Shown: in pieces, positions 6,082 to 13,905 of the stretch | Layout of the letters: each line of letters begins with the position of its first letter | Numbering within the stretch: position 1 is the stretch's first letter | Source of the DNA: an uncultured Clostridia bacterium | GTDB taxonomy: Bacteria; Bacillota; Clostridia; Christensenellales; Borkfalkiaceae | Direction: 5' to 3' | DNA: 15,088 bases | Assembly (NCBI GenBank): GCA_944372565.1 | Contig: CALVZR010000071.1 | Span: forward strand, 1-15,088 | Position numbers and translations under genes: made by a program | The notes under the pieces: model-generated | Told to the model about the DNA's origin: nothing | The model's database searches: none | Seen by the model: only the letters and a program-made list of their open reading frames with translations

Positions 6082-7577
6082 AAAAGATCGCATTGTTTGT
6101 TGTTGCGGCGCTCGTCGCCGTGCTGCCGCTCGCCGCGGCGCCCGCCTCCGCCGCGGAAGAAACGCTCGTTCTGCGCGTGGCGAACTGGGAGGACTATATC
6201 GGCGAAGGCATTCTGGAAGATTTCGAAACCGCCATGGCCGAAAAATACGGCAAGCCCGTGCACGTGGAATATTCCACGTTCGGCACGAACGAGGTGCTGT
6301 ATAACGACCTCAAGATCGCGGGCGGATATCTTTACGACGTCGTTTGTCCTTCCGATTACATGATCGAGAAGATGGCGAAGGAGAATATGCTGCAGCCCCT
6401 CGCGCTCGACGCGGGCGGCAATTACGAGCTGTATATGTCCGATTACATCAAGGACGTTTTCGCGAATAAAATCGACTGGGGAACGGCGAGCCTTGCGGAC
6501 TACGGCGTGTGCTATATGTGGGGCACGATGGGCTACGTGTTCAACGGCGCGAAAGTGGACGCGGGGGATATGAAGGACTGGACTTCGCTCTGGGACGAAA
6601 AGTATAAGGGCCGCTCCACCATCAAAGACAGCGTGCGCGATTCTTATTTCGTGGGCATCGCCTACGCCAAGGAAGAAGAACTGCTCGATCTGAAAGCGCA
6701 GTACGACGCGGGCACGCTCTCTCCCGAAGATTACAACGCCGCGCTCACCGAAATTTTCAACGATACTTCGGTGGATACGGTGAACGCCGTGGAGAAGGCG
6801 CTCTCCGCGCTCAAAGCCAATATTTTCGGCTTTGAAGTGGACAGCGGCAAAAACGACATCGCCGCCGGCACCATAGACATCAACTTCGCGTGGAGCGGCG
6901 ACGCGGTCTATGCGATGGACGAGGCGGAGGCGCTGGGCGTTACCCTCTATTACACCGTTCCCGAAACGGGCAGCAACATCTGGTTCGACGGCTGGTGCAT
7001 CCCCAAGGACGCCGAGCAGGTGGAACTTGCAAACGATTTCATCGACTTTATGTGCGATCCGGAGATCGCCGCGCGCAATATGGAATATATCGGCTACACG
7101 AGCGGCGTTGCGGGGGATAAGGCGTTCTCCATCGATTATTACGACGAAGATACGGGCGCGCTTGCCGAAACCGTGGAATACGAGGGCATTTTCGATTGGA
7201 TGGTGCAGACCTACGGACTGGAAACCGAGCCGACGGATGGCTATACCGCGGTCGATCTCGGCTATTTCATCGGCGAGGGCAAAACGGTCTATACCGACGT
7301 GGTGGGCAGGCAGTTTTCCGCGCAGTATCCCGATACCAAAACGACCGAACGTTGCGTGGTGATGAATTATTTCGACGACGAGGCAAACGAGCGCATCAAC
7401 ACGATGTGGGAAAACGTGAAAGGCGTGGCGTTCCCGACGTGGGCGATCGTACTCATCGTGGTGGGCGTGGTGCTCATCGTGGGCGTGATCCTGCTCATCC
7501 GCTTCAAGGATAAGATCTTCAAGAGCGGCGGCAAGGGCAAGAAGGGCGTGAAAGTCGTGGAAAAAGAGGACGTATAA
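6078..7577 (+). CDS. potD: Spermidine/putrescine-binding protein PotD, membrane-anchored form
   Basis: The extracellular polyamine-binding subunit that delivers substrate to PotBC. Residues 1-26 are a secretory signal peptide ending in PASA|A, with no lipobox cysteine. The mature part starts LRVANWEDYIGEG, typical of PotD/PotF proteins, and the later WSGDA and IWFDGWCIPKDA segments match the family core. At 499 residues it is about 140 longer than usual. Extra segments occur near residues 210-235 and in the last third. A hydrophobic helix at about 454-474 (TWAIVLIVVGVVLIVGVILL region) is followed by a Lys-rich tail, which predicts anchoring with the C-terminus in the cytoplasm. This would replace the lipid anchor usual in Gram-positive binding proteins. 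ATGA overlap with potC; a strong terminator follows. Confidence 0.93.
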   Translation: MKKIALFVVAALVAVLPLAAAPASAAEETLVLRVANWEDYIGEGILEDFETAMAEKYGKPVHVEYSTFGTNEVLYNDLKIAGGYLYDVVCPSDYMIEKMAKENMLQPLALDAGGNYELYMSDYIKDVFANKIDWGTASLADYGVCYMWGTMGYVFNGAKVDAGDMKDWTSLWDEKYKGRSTIKDSVRDSYFVGIAYAKEEELLDLKAQYDAGTLSPEDYNAALTEIFNDTSVDTVNAVEKALSALKANIFGFEVDSGKNDIAAGTIDINFAWSGDAVYAMDEAEALGVTLYYTVPETGSNIWFDGWCIPKDAEQVELANDFIDFMCDPEIAARNMEYIGYTSGVAGDKAFSIDYYDEDTGALAETVEYEGIFDWMVQTYGLETEPTDGYTAVDLGYFIGEGKTVYTDVVGRQFSAQYPDTKTTERCVVMNYFDDEANERINTMWENVKGVAFPTWAIVLIVVGVVLIVGVILLIRFKDKIFKSGGKGKKGVKVVEKEDV

Positions 7578-7590
7578 AAAACGGGCAACC

Positions 7591-7640
7591 GAAAAAGCGC
7601 CCCGTTCCCGCAAAAATGCGGGAACGGGGCGCTTTCTTTT
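7591..7640. terminator. Bidirectional terminator between convergent operons
   Basis: A perfect 19-bp stem (7594-7612 / 7617-7635) with loop AAAA. On the plus strand it is followed by CTTTTCGTTTTT; on the minus strand it is followed by a run of T ending the DUF4037 transcript. It starts 16 bases after the potD stop and 11 bases beyond the DUF4037 stop, so it serves both. Confidence 0.95.
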
Positions 7641-7646
7641 CGTTTT

Positions 7647-8585
7647 TCACAGCGCGCCGTCCATGAGGTGCAGGTTGCGGATATTCGCGTCCGCAATGCC
7701 GTCCGTGATGGAGTTTGCGTGCGTGGAGAAGTTGATGCAGGTCGCCTTGCTCAGCCCCTGCGCGCGGTATTCGGCGGTGATGAGCGAGGCGATATCCTCT
7801 ATCATTTCCGCCTTGCCCTGCGCTTCCGCGGGGGAGTTGCCCGTTTCAAGCAAAAAGGAAAGCGGTTCTTCGAGGGCGGAGAGCACGGGAAGATCGCGCA
7901 TACCGCGGAACAGCCACTTATCGTAGGGGGCGTATCTGCGGTTGAGCAGATATACGGTGTGCGCGGCGTTCTTCACGAACTCGAAAACCGCCAGCTGCGC
8001 CGCGCCGCGTTCCCCGCGGGAAATACACCGCGCGAAGTTGTATTGCCCCGCCTGCGCCATCACGGCAGCTCTTGCGGCGAGTTTTTTTCTGCGGATGTCT
8101 TCGGGATACCCCGCGAGCAGAATTTCCCGCACTTCGGAAAACTTCCCGAGCGGGTCCGCCCACACTTCGCCGTCCGACGCGGTGGCGAGGCAGTGTTCGG
8201 GGGTGTGCAGCCAGCCGCCCACGCTGTCCGGCGCGTGGGGCGCGCCCAGCAGTTTTTCGTAAAAATCCCCGATGACGAGCACCCCGTGCCTGTCCCCGCC
8301 CATGGGCGAGAAGTTCTGCCGTTTCAGCCCCATATATTCTTTGGGCAGCGAGGCGTACGCGCGGGAGAGCTTAAACCCGAATTTCCTTTCGTCCTCCGCG
8401 GTGAGCCAGATGCAGAAGCCCGGCTCGAAATCGTGATCGCGCGAAAGTTCGTCGTCGAATCCCAGACACTCCGACCCCTCGCCGACCAGACCCACGGCGG
8501 CGCGTTCTTCGGCTTCGGGGAAGTTTTTCAGCATTTCCCTGCCGTATTCGAGATAGTAGTTCTTGCAGATCTCAAGCCCTTGCAT
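7647..8585 (-). CDS. DUF4037 protein with nucleotidyltransferase-like N-terminus
   Basis: A protein of 312 residues matching the DUF4037 family as I remember it. The N-terminal part carries a nucleotidyltransferase-fold pattern, G-E-G-S-E at residues 35-39 and then RDHDFE around 49-54, resembling the GS...DxD metal-binding motif. The rest is helical with many Arg, Trp and Tyr residues, including KWLFRGMRDLP. Substrate and reaction are unknown. The start is set by GGAGGA lying 5 bases before the ATG at 8585; a GTG at 8600 would put that ribosome binding site inside the gene. It overlaps the end of the TPR gene by 14 bases, so the two are translationally coupled, third in the operon begun by the flavodiiron gene. 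Confidence 0.85.
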   Translation of the reverse strand: MQGLEICKNYYLEYGREMLKNFPEAEERAAVGLVGEGSECLGFDDELSRDHDFEPGFCIWLTAEDERKFGFKLSRAYASLPKEYMGLKRQNFSPMGGDRHGVLVIGDFYEKLLGAPHAPDSVGGWLHTPEHCLATASDGEVWADPLGKFSEVREILLAGYPEDIRRKKLAARAAVMAQAGQYNFARCISRGERGAAQLAVFEFVKNAAHTVYLLNRRYAPYDKWLFRGMRDLPVLSALEEPLSFLLETGNSPAEAQGKAEMIEDIASLITAEYRAQGLSKATCINFSTHANSITDGIADANIRNLHLMDGAL

Positions 8586-9408
8586 AGATTTCCTCCGCAC
8601 GTTTTTTCAATTCCGCGTCTTTGAGGAAATAGCCGAAATAGCCGAAACTCGGCGCGCATTTCGAGCACACGAACGCGTAATACCCGTTGCGTGGCAGGGA
8701 GGGGGAATCGAGCAGTTCGGCGGCCTTGTCCATACAGGCGGAAACGAGGTCCTCGTCGCCCTTCCACGTTTCGTAAAGGTGCGCCATATTGACGTAGGTG
8801 ATGGCGGTATCCGCCTCGCCGTGCTCGGCTTTCTCCATCACGGAAAGCGCTTTTTTGTAGTAGTTTTCCGCTTGTTCGTATCGTTTCAGATCGACGAGCG
8901 CGAGGGCGAAATTGTTGTAAAGCCCGCCGAAACGCACGTCGTTTCCGGGAAGTTCCTTTTCGTAAATCTTTTCCGTTTCGAGATAGAGGGAAACCGCCCG
9001 CTCCGCATTGCCGAACGCTTTGAGCGCGGTGGCGGCGTTGAGGTAAACGGTGGCGGCGGAAACGCTCTCTTCCATGCCGAGGACGCGGATGAGTTCCAGC
9101 CCGCGCTCCACGCTTTTCATCCCTTTTTCCCGATTGCCGGTTTTGCGGTAGTAGCCCATCAGTTCGCTTTCGATGCTCAACTCTCCCCGCAGATCTTTCA
9201 GCCTGCGCGCCTCTTCCTGCCAGAATTCCAGCAAACGCCCCGCTTCGGCGTAGTCGTTTTTATCGAAAAGCGCGTCTATCTTGCGGATGACGCGATCGAC
9301 GGGCACGCTCTCTTCGGGCGTTTCCCTGTCCGGATAATAAAAACTCTCTCCGCCGCACTGTGAACAGCGCGGCTCTTTGTAATCGAAAGGATCCAGCATA
9401 TCGTTCAT
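8572..9408 (-). CDS. Tetratricopeptide-repeat protein with terminal CxxC pairs
   Basis: A 278-residue soluble protein with no signal peptide. From about residue 35 to 240 it is built of helical TPR-like repeats; two clear ones are the segment with YLNAATALKAFGNAERAVSLY and the one with NNFALALVDLKRYEQAENYY. TPR arrays bind partner proteins. A CSQC pair at residues 15-18 and a CSKC pair at about 248-251 could form one zinc site or two half sites. It starts one base after the flavodiiron stop, with AAAGGAG about 13 bases upstream, and overlaps the DUF4037 gene. A partner role for one of these two proteins is likely but unproven. Confidence 0.82.
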   Translation of the reverse strand: MNDMLDPFDYKEPRCSQCGGESFYYPDRETPEESVPVDRVIRKIDALFDKNDYAEAGRLLEFWQEEARRLKDLRGELSIESELMGYYRKTGNREKGMKSVERGLELIRVLGMEESVSAATVYLNAATALKAFGNAERAVSLYLETEKIYEKELPGNDVRFGGLYNNFALALVDLKRYEQAENYYKKALSVMEKAEHGEADTAITYVNMAHLYETWKGDEDLVSACMDKAAELLDSPSLPRNGYYAFVCSKCAPSFGYFGYFLKDAELKKRAEEIYARA

Positions 9409-9409
9409 G

Positions 9410-10552
9410 TCAGTTTAAAAGCTCCTTTGCGAAATTTTTCAGTTCTTCCTCGCCGTGCAGGGCGGAGGGGATGGAAAGTTCGCACTTCACGTTCACGTTT
9501 TTCATCCCCTCGAGGGCGGCGCGCATCAGTTTGCCCGCCGAAAGCGCCCACGAACCGTTCTCGACGACCGCCGCCGTCCTGTTCTGAAAATTTTTGGCTT
9601 TCAGGCGGGAGAGGAAGTGCTCCATCGGGGGGAACAGCCCGCCGTCGTACGTGCAGGCGGCGAACACCGTCTTGTCGCAGCGGAACGCGTCGGCAACGGC
9701 GAAGGAAAGATCTTCCCTCGTGAGGTCGCAAAAATACACCTTTTCGCCCTTTTCTTCGAGAATGGCTTTCAGGCGGAGCATAGCCTCCTTCGTGTGCCCG
9801 TGGATGGACGCGCACGCGATGAACGTGGCTTTTTCTTCGGGGCGGTAGGCGCTCCACGTATCGTATTTTTCAAGATAGTAAGAGAGGTTTTCCGTGAGCA
9901 CCGGGCCGTGCAGGGGGCAGATCGTTTTGATCTCCAGCGCCGCCGCCTTTTTCAAAAGCTGCTGCACCATATTTCCGTATTTGCCCACGATGTTGAGATA
10001 GTATCTTCTCGCCTCGTCCTCCCACGGCTCATCCGTATCGGGCGTGCCGAACTTGCCGAACGCGTCCGCAGAAAAGAGGATCTTTTCCTTTGCCTCGTAG
10101 GCGACCATCACCTCCGGCCAGTGCACCATGGGCGCGAACACGAAGGTGAGGGAATGTTCGCCAAAAGAGAGCGCGTCCCCGTCCTTCACCACCGTTTTGT
10201 TTTTGAAGATATCTCCGAAAAACCGTTCGGCGATCGTAAAGGTTTTGGCGTTGCCCACGACCTTGGTTTGCGGATATTCTTTCAAAAACGCCGCGATGGA
10301 CGCGGAATGATCGGGCTCCATATGCAGTACGACGAGATAATCCGGCTTTCTACCTTGCAGGGCGGCTTTGAGGTTCGCCATCCATTCGTCCGTTCTGCGG
10401 GCGTCCGCGGTGTCCATCACCGCGATCTTCTCGTCGAAGATGACGTAAGAATTGTAACTCACGCCGTTTTTCACGGGGTATTGCCCTTCGAATATGCCGA
10501 TGTCCTTATCGTCCGCGCCGATATAGCGGACGTTTTCGGAAAATTTTTTCAT
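9410..10552 (-). CDS. fprA: Flavodiiron protein (FprA family A-type flavoprotein)
   Basis: A cytoplasmic enzyme that reduces O2 to water or NO to N2O in anaerobes. The 380 residues hold a metallo-beta-lactamase-like diiron domain and a C-terminal flavodoxin domain. All expected iron ligands are visible: H77, E79, D81, H82 (HMEPDH), H144 (VHWPE), D163 (SADAFG) and H215 (LHGP). The flavodoxin phosphate loop is SIHGHT at 249-254, in place of the commoner S-x-Y-G-N-T. There is no rubredoxin or NADH oxidase domain, so an external electron donor is needed; none is encoded in this window. AAAGGAGG lies 8 bases before the ATG, and the gene has its own promoter at 10606-10634. O2 versus NO preference cannot be read from sequence. 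Confidence 0.95.
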   Translation of the reverse strand: MKKFSENVRYIGADDKDIGIFEGQYPVKNGVSYNSYVIFDEKIAVMDTADARRTDEWMANLKAALQGRKPDYLVVLHMEPDHSASIAAFLKEYPQTKVVGNAKTFTIAERFFGDIFKNKTVVKDGDALSFGEHSLTFVFAPMVHWPEVMVAYEAKEKILFSADAFGKFGTPDTDEPWEDEARRYYLNIVGKYGNMVQQLLKKAAALEIKTICPLHGPVLTENLSYYLEKYDTWSAYRPEEKATFIACASIHGHTKEAMLRLKAILEEKGEKVYFCDLTREDLSFAVADAFRCDKTVFAACTYDGGLFPPMEHFLSRLKAKNFQNRTAAVVENGSWALSAGKLMRAALEGMKNVNVKCELSIPSALHGEEELKNFAKELLN

Positions 10553-10605
10553 AGAATCGCCCTCCTTTGACGGTTGTTTTTCGTTTCTGCTTTTAATTCA
10601 TAAAG

Positions 10606-10634
10606 AGTATAACACACATTTCAAAATCGGTCAA
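10606..10634 (-). promoter_or_regulatory. Promoter of the flavodiiron operon
   Basis: On the minus strand TTGACC (10634 to 10629), a 17-bp spacer and TATACT (10611 to 10606). The predicted start near 10599 gives a leader of about 47 bases ending in the AAAGGAGG site. No clear operator repeat was seen beside it. Confidence 0.8.
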
Positions 10635-10675
10635 AGAATTTTAAGCAAGAAAAATGCCCGCGAAGAACCGCAAAA

Positions 10676-10710
10676 GAAAAAAAGCCTCCGCGGAAATTCC
10701 GCGAAGGTTT
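10676..10710 (-). terminator. Intrinsic terminator of the ABC exporter operon
   Basis: On the minus strand a 9-bp stem (10707-10699 pairing with 10693-10685, one G-T wobble) with a 5-base loop is followed by a C and seven T residues. It lies 15-45 bases beyond the permease stop and separates this operon from the flavodiiron promoter. Confidence 0.88.
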
Positions 10711-10721
10711 TCGGGCAAAGC

Positions 10722-11816
10722 TCAAAGGGGCAGGTCTTTTTTGGTGAAACGCCACATGCCCACGGCGTAGGTGACGACGGCGATGCCGATCAGGATCGCG
10801 AATTTCCAGAGGAACGCGAGGCTGACCGCTTCCGTGCCGATGGTGGCGATCGCCGTGGAATCGAGCAGGGAAACGATGGTCATATAGTTGAACACGTTCA
10901 TGGCTTCCACGCCCATGCCGAGGTTTACGAAATCGGGCTGGCCGAACATACCCAAAATCTTGCACACGAAGAAGAACACCGTGATGCTGCCGCCCACCGC
11001 CAGCGAGTGCTTGGAAAGCGAGAACAGGCAGGACGCCATAAAGCAGATGCCGCTCACGGCGAGCATCACGCAGAATCCGCCGAGATTGAGAAGGAGCACC
11101 TGCGCCGCGTCCGCCCAGGTGAGTCCGCCGTAGCCGATCCACTGGGTGAGCAGCCCCGCGCCCGCGGTGATGAAGAACATCCCGAAGAGGGAAAGCACCA
11201 TGAAGAGCATCTGCGTCCACATCACGGTAGAGCGCTTTGTGGGGGTGGAGAGCACGTACGCCATGGAACCTCTGTCCACCTGCGCGGCGACCAGTTTGTT
11301 CGCCGTTACGATCACGTAGATCATCGCCAGCATCACGCCCGCCATCGTATAATACATATCCTGGATGAATTTATCGATGTCCATCGTGGACATTGCGGTC
11401 AGTTTTTCCGCGTCCACGCCCATCGCCGTCAGAAACCCTTCATAAGACAAATTCGGGGTGGTCGGGAGCAGGTTGATCTTGTCAATGAGATCTTGCGGCA
11501 GCAGCTCCAGGATGTAGGAAGGGATGGTGGAAGGATCGAAGGGCAGGCTGATCGTGAAATTTTCGGGAATGAACGGAAGCAGCTCTTCCGGAACCCCGGA
11601 CAGATCGAGCGATACGGAGAGCGAGCCGGTATTGTATAATTCGTAAAGGGTCACGTACTGCGCGAGCAGTTCATCGTCCCGGTGCAGGCTGTCGAAATTC
11701 ATGGAACCCATGATCATGTTGATGGTCGTGAGAATGACGCACATGCCCGCGGTGACCGCCAGCCACATCGTCCAGTTTGCTTTAATCGATTGTTTGAACA
11801 GGGGTTTGCTTACCAT
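10722..11816 (-). CDS. ABC-2 type transporter permease
   Basis: The membrane subunit of an ABC exporter, 364 residues. A first helix at about residues 15-38 is followed by a long non-membrane segment (about 39-152) rich in Leu, Pro and Asp, and then about five helices from residue 153 onward. It ends in RFTKKDLPL, a tail typical of ABC-2 permeases. The ATG at 11816 has AAAGGAGAG just upstream; a longer reading from 11879 would add 21 residues that overlap the ATPase gene and lose that site. The gene overlaps the preceding ATPase by 35 bases. Being a single permease gene with two ATPase genes, it may form a homodimer served by both ATPases. The substrate is unknown. Confidence 0.87.
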   Translation of the reverse strand: MVSKPLFKQSIKANWTMWLAVTAGMCVILTTINMIMGSMNFDSLHRDDELLAQYVTLYELYNTGSLSVSLDLSGVPEELLPFIPENFTISLPFDPSTIPSYILELLPQDLIDKINLLPTTPNLSYEGFLTAMGVDAEKLTAMSTMDIDKFIQDMYYTMAGVMLAMIYVIVTANKLVAAQVDRGSMAYVLSTPTKRSTVMWTQMLFMVLSLFGMFFITAGAGLLTQWIGYGGLTWADAAQVLLLNLGGFCVMLAVSGICFMASCLFSLSKHSLAVGGSITVFFFVCKILGMFGQPDFVNLGMGVEAMNVFNYMTIVSLLDSTAIATIGTEAVSLAFLWKFAILIGIAVVTYAVGMWRFTKKDLPL

Positions 11817-12714
11817 CTTTCTTCTCTCCTTTGAAAATTTCGTCGAAATATTTTTCCAGATCGTATTTGACTTCCGCAATGTACTTCACGTCGTATTTTT
11901 CGAGCGAGGCGAAGAGCTTGGCGATATCCTTGCGGGGGAGGGAAACCTCCGTTTCGCACCGTTTCGCGTCGATCTTCCCGTAAGAAAAACCGCCTTTGCG
12001 GAAATCGTTGAGATCTTTCTTTTCCGAAAATCCAATCTTGAAAGTCTTGACGTCGTGGTGGCGGATCTTGTCCATATCCGCCACGTCCACGAGGGAACCG
12101 TCCTTGATGAGCGCCACCTTGTCACACGTCGTTTCGATCTCCTGGAAGATGTGGCTGCTCATGAAAACCGTTTTGCCGCGGCTCTTTTCTTCGAGCACGA
12201 TGGAGATGAACTCCTCCCGCATGAGCGGGTCGAGCCCCGTGGTCGGTTCGTCCATCACGAGGATCTCCGGATCGTGCATGAGCGCGGCGACGAGGGCGGT
12301 TTTCTGTTTCATTCCCTTGCTCATGCGCTTTAAATTGGCGTTGATGTCGAGTTTGAGTTTTGCGATGAGCTCGTTGCAGTGCGTCATATCCGTAACGCCC
12401 AGATATTCCGCCTGGATCTTTAAGAAGGTCGCGCCCGTATTCACGTCCGGAAAGGCGATCTCGCCCGGCACGTAGCCCACGTGCTTTGCGATTTCGCAGG
12501 GGTTGTGCCAGGAGTTTACGCCGTTCACCTCGCACGAGCCGCCGTCCGGCTTTAAAAAGCCCATGATGTGGCGGATAGTGGTGGTTTTGCCGCTGCCGTT
12601 CGTGCCCACAAAGCCGAACATCTCGCCTTTTTCCACATCGAAGGAAATATCGAACACGCCGCGGCCGAACCCGTAGTCTTTGGTCAGATTTTTCACGCTG
12701 ATGGCAGGGGTCAT
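11782..12714 (-). CDS. ABC transporter ATP-binding protein (second of a pair)
   Basis: A 310-residue ATPase for the adjacent ABC-2 permease. Walker A reads GTNGSGKT at residues 37-44, with Thr in place of the usual Pro. The signature is RMSKGMKQK in place of LSGGQ, as is common in this exporter subfamily. Walker B is ILVMDEP, and MSSHIF carries the H-loop His. About 90 residues follow the ATPase core, as in its neighbour. It is clearly a paralogue of the 12711-13628 protein, sharing LTKDYG-GRGVFD, KTTTIRHIMGF and PGEIA. The start overlaps that gene's stop by 4 bases (ATGA), with GGAGGTG about 5 bases upstream, so the two are coupled. Confidence 0.93.
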   Translation of the reverse strand: MTPAISVKNLTKDYGFGRGVFDISFDVEKGEMFGFVGTNGSGKTTTIRHIMGFLKPDGGSCEVNGVNSWHNPCEIAKHVGYVPGEIAFPDVNTGATFLKIQAEYLGVTDMTHCNELIAKLKLDINANLKRMSKGMKQKTALVAALMHDPEILVMDEPTTGLDPLMREEFISIVLEEKSRGKTVFMSSHIFQEIETTCDKVALIKDGSLVDVADMDKIRHHDVKTFKIGFSEKKDLNDFRKGGFSYGKIDAKRCETEVSLPRKDIAKLFASLEKYDVKYIAEVKYDLEKYFDEIFKGEKKDGKQTPVQTID

Positions 12715-13628
12715 TGCACACCTCCGAATTCTCTGTCTTCGTAGTAAAAGCGCATAAAGTAATCTTCCAAGGTAAACTTATCCTCGGTGAATCCCGTAAC
12801 CGAAAGCGGGGCCACGGTATGCACGAATTTGTTGGTGTCCGCGTCGTTCAGCCCGATCTTCGCGCCCTGCTTTTCGTCGTTCTTGCTGATGACGTTGAAG
12901 CCCGCCTGCAGGAAGGTTTCGTAATCTTCCTTCTTTGCAAAGGCGATGCGGAAGGTTTTGTTTTCGTTGTAACGGATATCGTCCGCCACGAAAACCGACA
13001 TGATCTTTCCGTTTTTGATGATGGCGATCCGATCGCACGTCGCGTCCACCTCGCTGAAAATGTGGCTGGAAAGCAAAATGGTTTTGCCCCGCTTTTTCTC
13101 CTCTTCCACGAAGTCGATGAATTTTTCCTGCATAATGGGGTCGAGCCCGCTGGTCGGCTCGTCTAAAATGAGCACGTCGGGATCGTCCATGAACGCGGTT
13201 ACCACGGCGAGTTTTCTCTTCACGCCGATGGACATCCGCTTGGTGCTCCCCGAAGGATCGAGCTCGAATTTATCGAGCAGATAGCGCAGCCGATCCTCGT
13301 TTTCGCTCTTTTTCATCTTCTGCATCATGCGGATGAATTCCCAGCCCGAAAGCCCTTCGGGCAGGGCGATTTCGCCGGGAAGGTAGCCGAGCGTTCTCAT
13401 GATCTCGCTGTGATGAACGAAACTGTCTTCTCCCAGCACCTTGGTGTCGCCCGCCTGCGGGCGCGAAAACCCCATAATATGGCGGATGGTGGTGGTTTTT
13501 CCCGCGCCGTTGGGGCCGAGGAACCCGAATACCTCGCCTTTTTTCACCGCAAACGAAACGTCGAACACGCCCCGTCCGCTGCCGTAATCCTTGGTCAGCC
13601 CGTTTACTTCGATGATATTTTCGTCCAT
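12711..13628 (-). CDS. ABC transporter ATP-binding protein (first of a pair)
   Basis: A 305-residue ATPase, first gene of the exporter operon. Walker A is GPNGAGKT (residues 38-45), the signature position holds RMSIGVKRK (131-139), Walker B is VLILDEP (152-158) and the H-loop His is residue 189. The usual Q-loop region reads GYLPGEIALP. A C-terminal domain of about 90 residues, different in detail from that of its paralogue, follows the core. The ribosome binding site is only moderate (AAAGGA, about 12 bases before the ATG). It lies about 150 bases downstream of a consensus promoter. No regulator such as GntR or TetR, often found with such exporters, is present in the window. Confidence 0.93.
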   Translation of the reverse strand: MDENIIEVNGLTKDYGSGRGVFDVSFAVKKGEVFGFLGPNGAGKTTTIRHIMGFSRPQAGDTKVLGEDSFVHHSEIMRTLGYLPGEIALPEGLSGWEFIRMMQKMKKSENEDRLRYLLDKFELDPSGSTKRMSIGVKRKLAVVTAFMDDPDVLILDEPTSGLDPIMQEKFIDFVEEEKKRGKTILLSSHIFSEVDATCDRIAIIKNGKIMSVFVADDIRYNENKTFRIAFAKKEDYETFLQAGFNVISKNDEKQGAKIGLNDADTNKFVHTVAPLSVTGFTEDKFTLEDYFMRFYYEDREFGGVQ

Positions 13629-13784
13629 CTGATCACCGTCCTTTCTTTCTCCGTAAGGCGCGCCTCGCCGCGCGCCCCGCTCCCGCCGCCCGCAAAGGGG
13701 CGCGGATTGCTTTTTTCTACGATTCCGCGGGCGGAGGGCGCGGCGCGGCTTCCCGCCGCGCTCTCCGCGGTTTTCTTTAATTTC
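13629..13784 (-). promoter_or_regulatory. GC-rich structured leader of the ABC exporter operon
   Basis: The roughly 150-base untranslated leader contains strong dyads when read on the minus strand: GCGCGGC/GCCGCGC with a GGGAA loop, and nearer the gene GGCGCGC/GCGCGCC with a GGCGAG loop. There is no T run after either, so classical attenuation is not supported. They may affect translation of the first ATPase, whose ribosome binding site is weak. No known riboswitch was recognised. Confidence 0.4.
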
Positions 13785-13813
13785 ATTATATGTCGAAAAC
13801 GCCGGAATGTCAA
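13785..13813 (-). promoter_or_regulatory. Consensus sigma-A promoter of the ABC exporter operon
   Basis: On the minus strand TTGACA (13813 to 13808), a 17-bp spacer and TATAAT (13790 to 13785), an exact consensus match. Upstream of it (13815-13860) the minus strand is rich in T and A tracts, resembling an UP element. Confidence 0.9.
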
Positions 13814-13905
13814 TGCGGCAGCGGCGAAAAAAACGTAAAAAAATCGTAAAATTTTATACCTTATCATAGGTTTTTATGACAAATAAGGTTATTTTCACGC
13901 TTTTT

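Noticed and set aside
5916..7613. Minus-strand open frame of 565 codons opposite potD
   Set aside because: It runs antisense through potD, the end of potC and the bidirectional terminator, with no ribosome binding site and a low-complexity Arg/His/Val composition.
8586..8600. GTG start giving a longer DUF4037 protein
   Set aside because: The GGAGGA ribosome binding site would then be inside the gene; the ATG at 8585 is correctly spaced from it.
7668..8624. Plus-strand open frame of 318 codons opposite the DUF4037 gene
   Set aside because: It begins right after the bidirectional terminator with no promoter or ribosome binding site, and mirrors a coding gene on the other strand.
9455..10570. 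Plus-strand open frame of 371 codons opposite the flavodiiron gene
   Set aside because: The minus strand encodes a complete flavodiiron protein with every iron ligand; the plus frame has no domain or ribosome binding site.
11817..11879. Upstream start for the ABC-2 permease
   Set aside because: The extra 21 residues only overlap the ATPase gene and skip the AAAGGAGAG site that sits correctly before the ATG at 11816.
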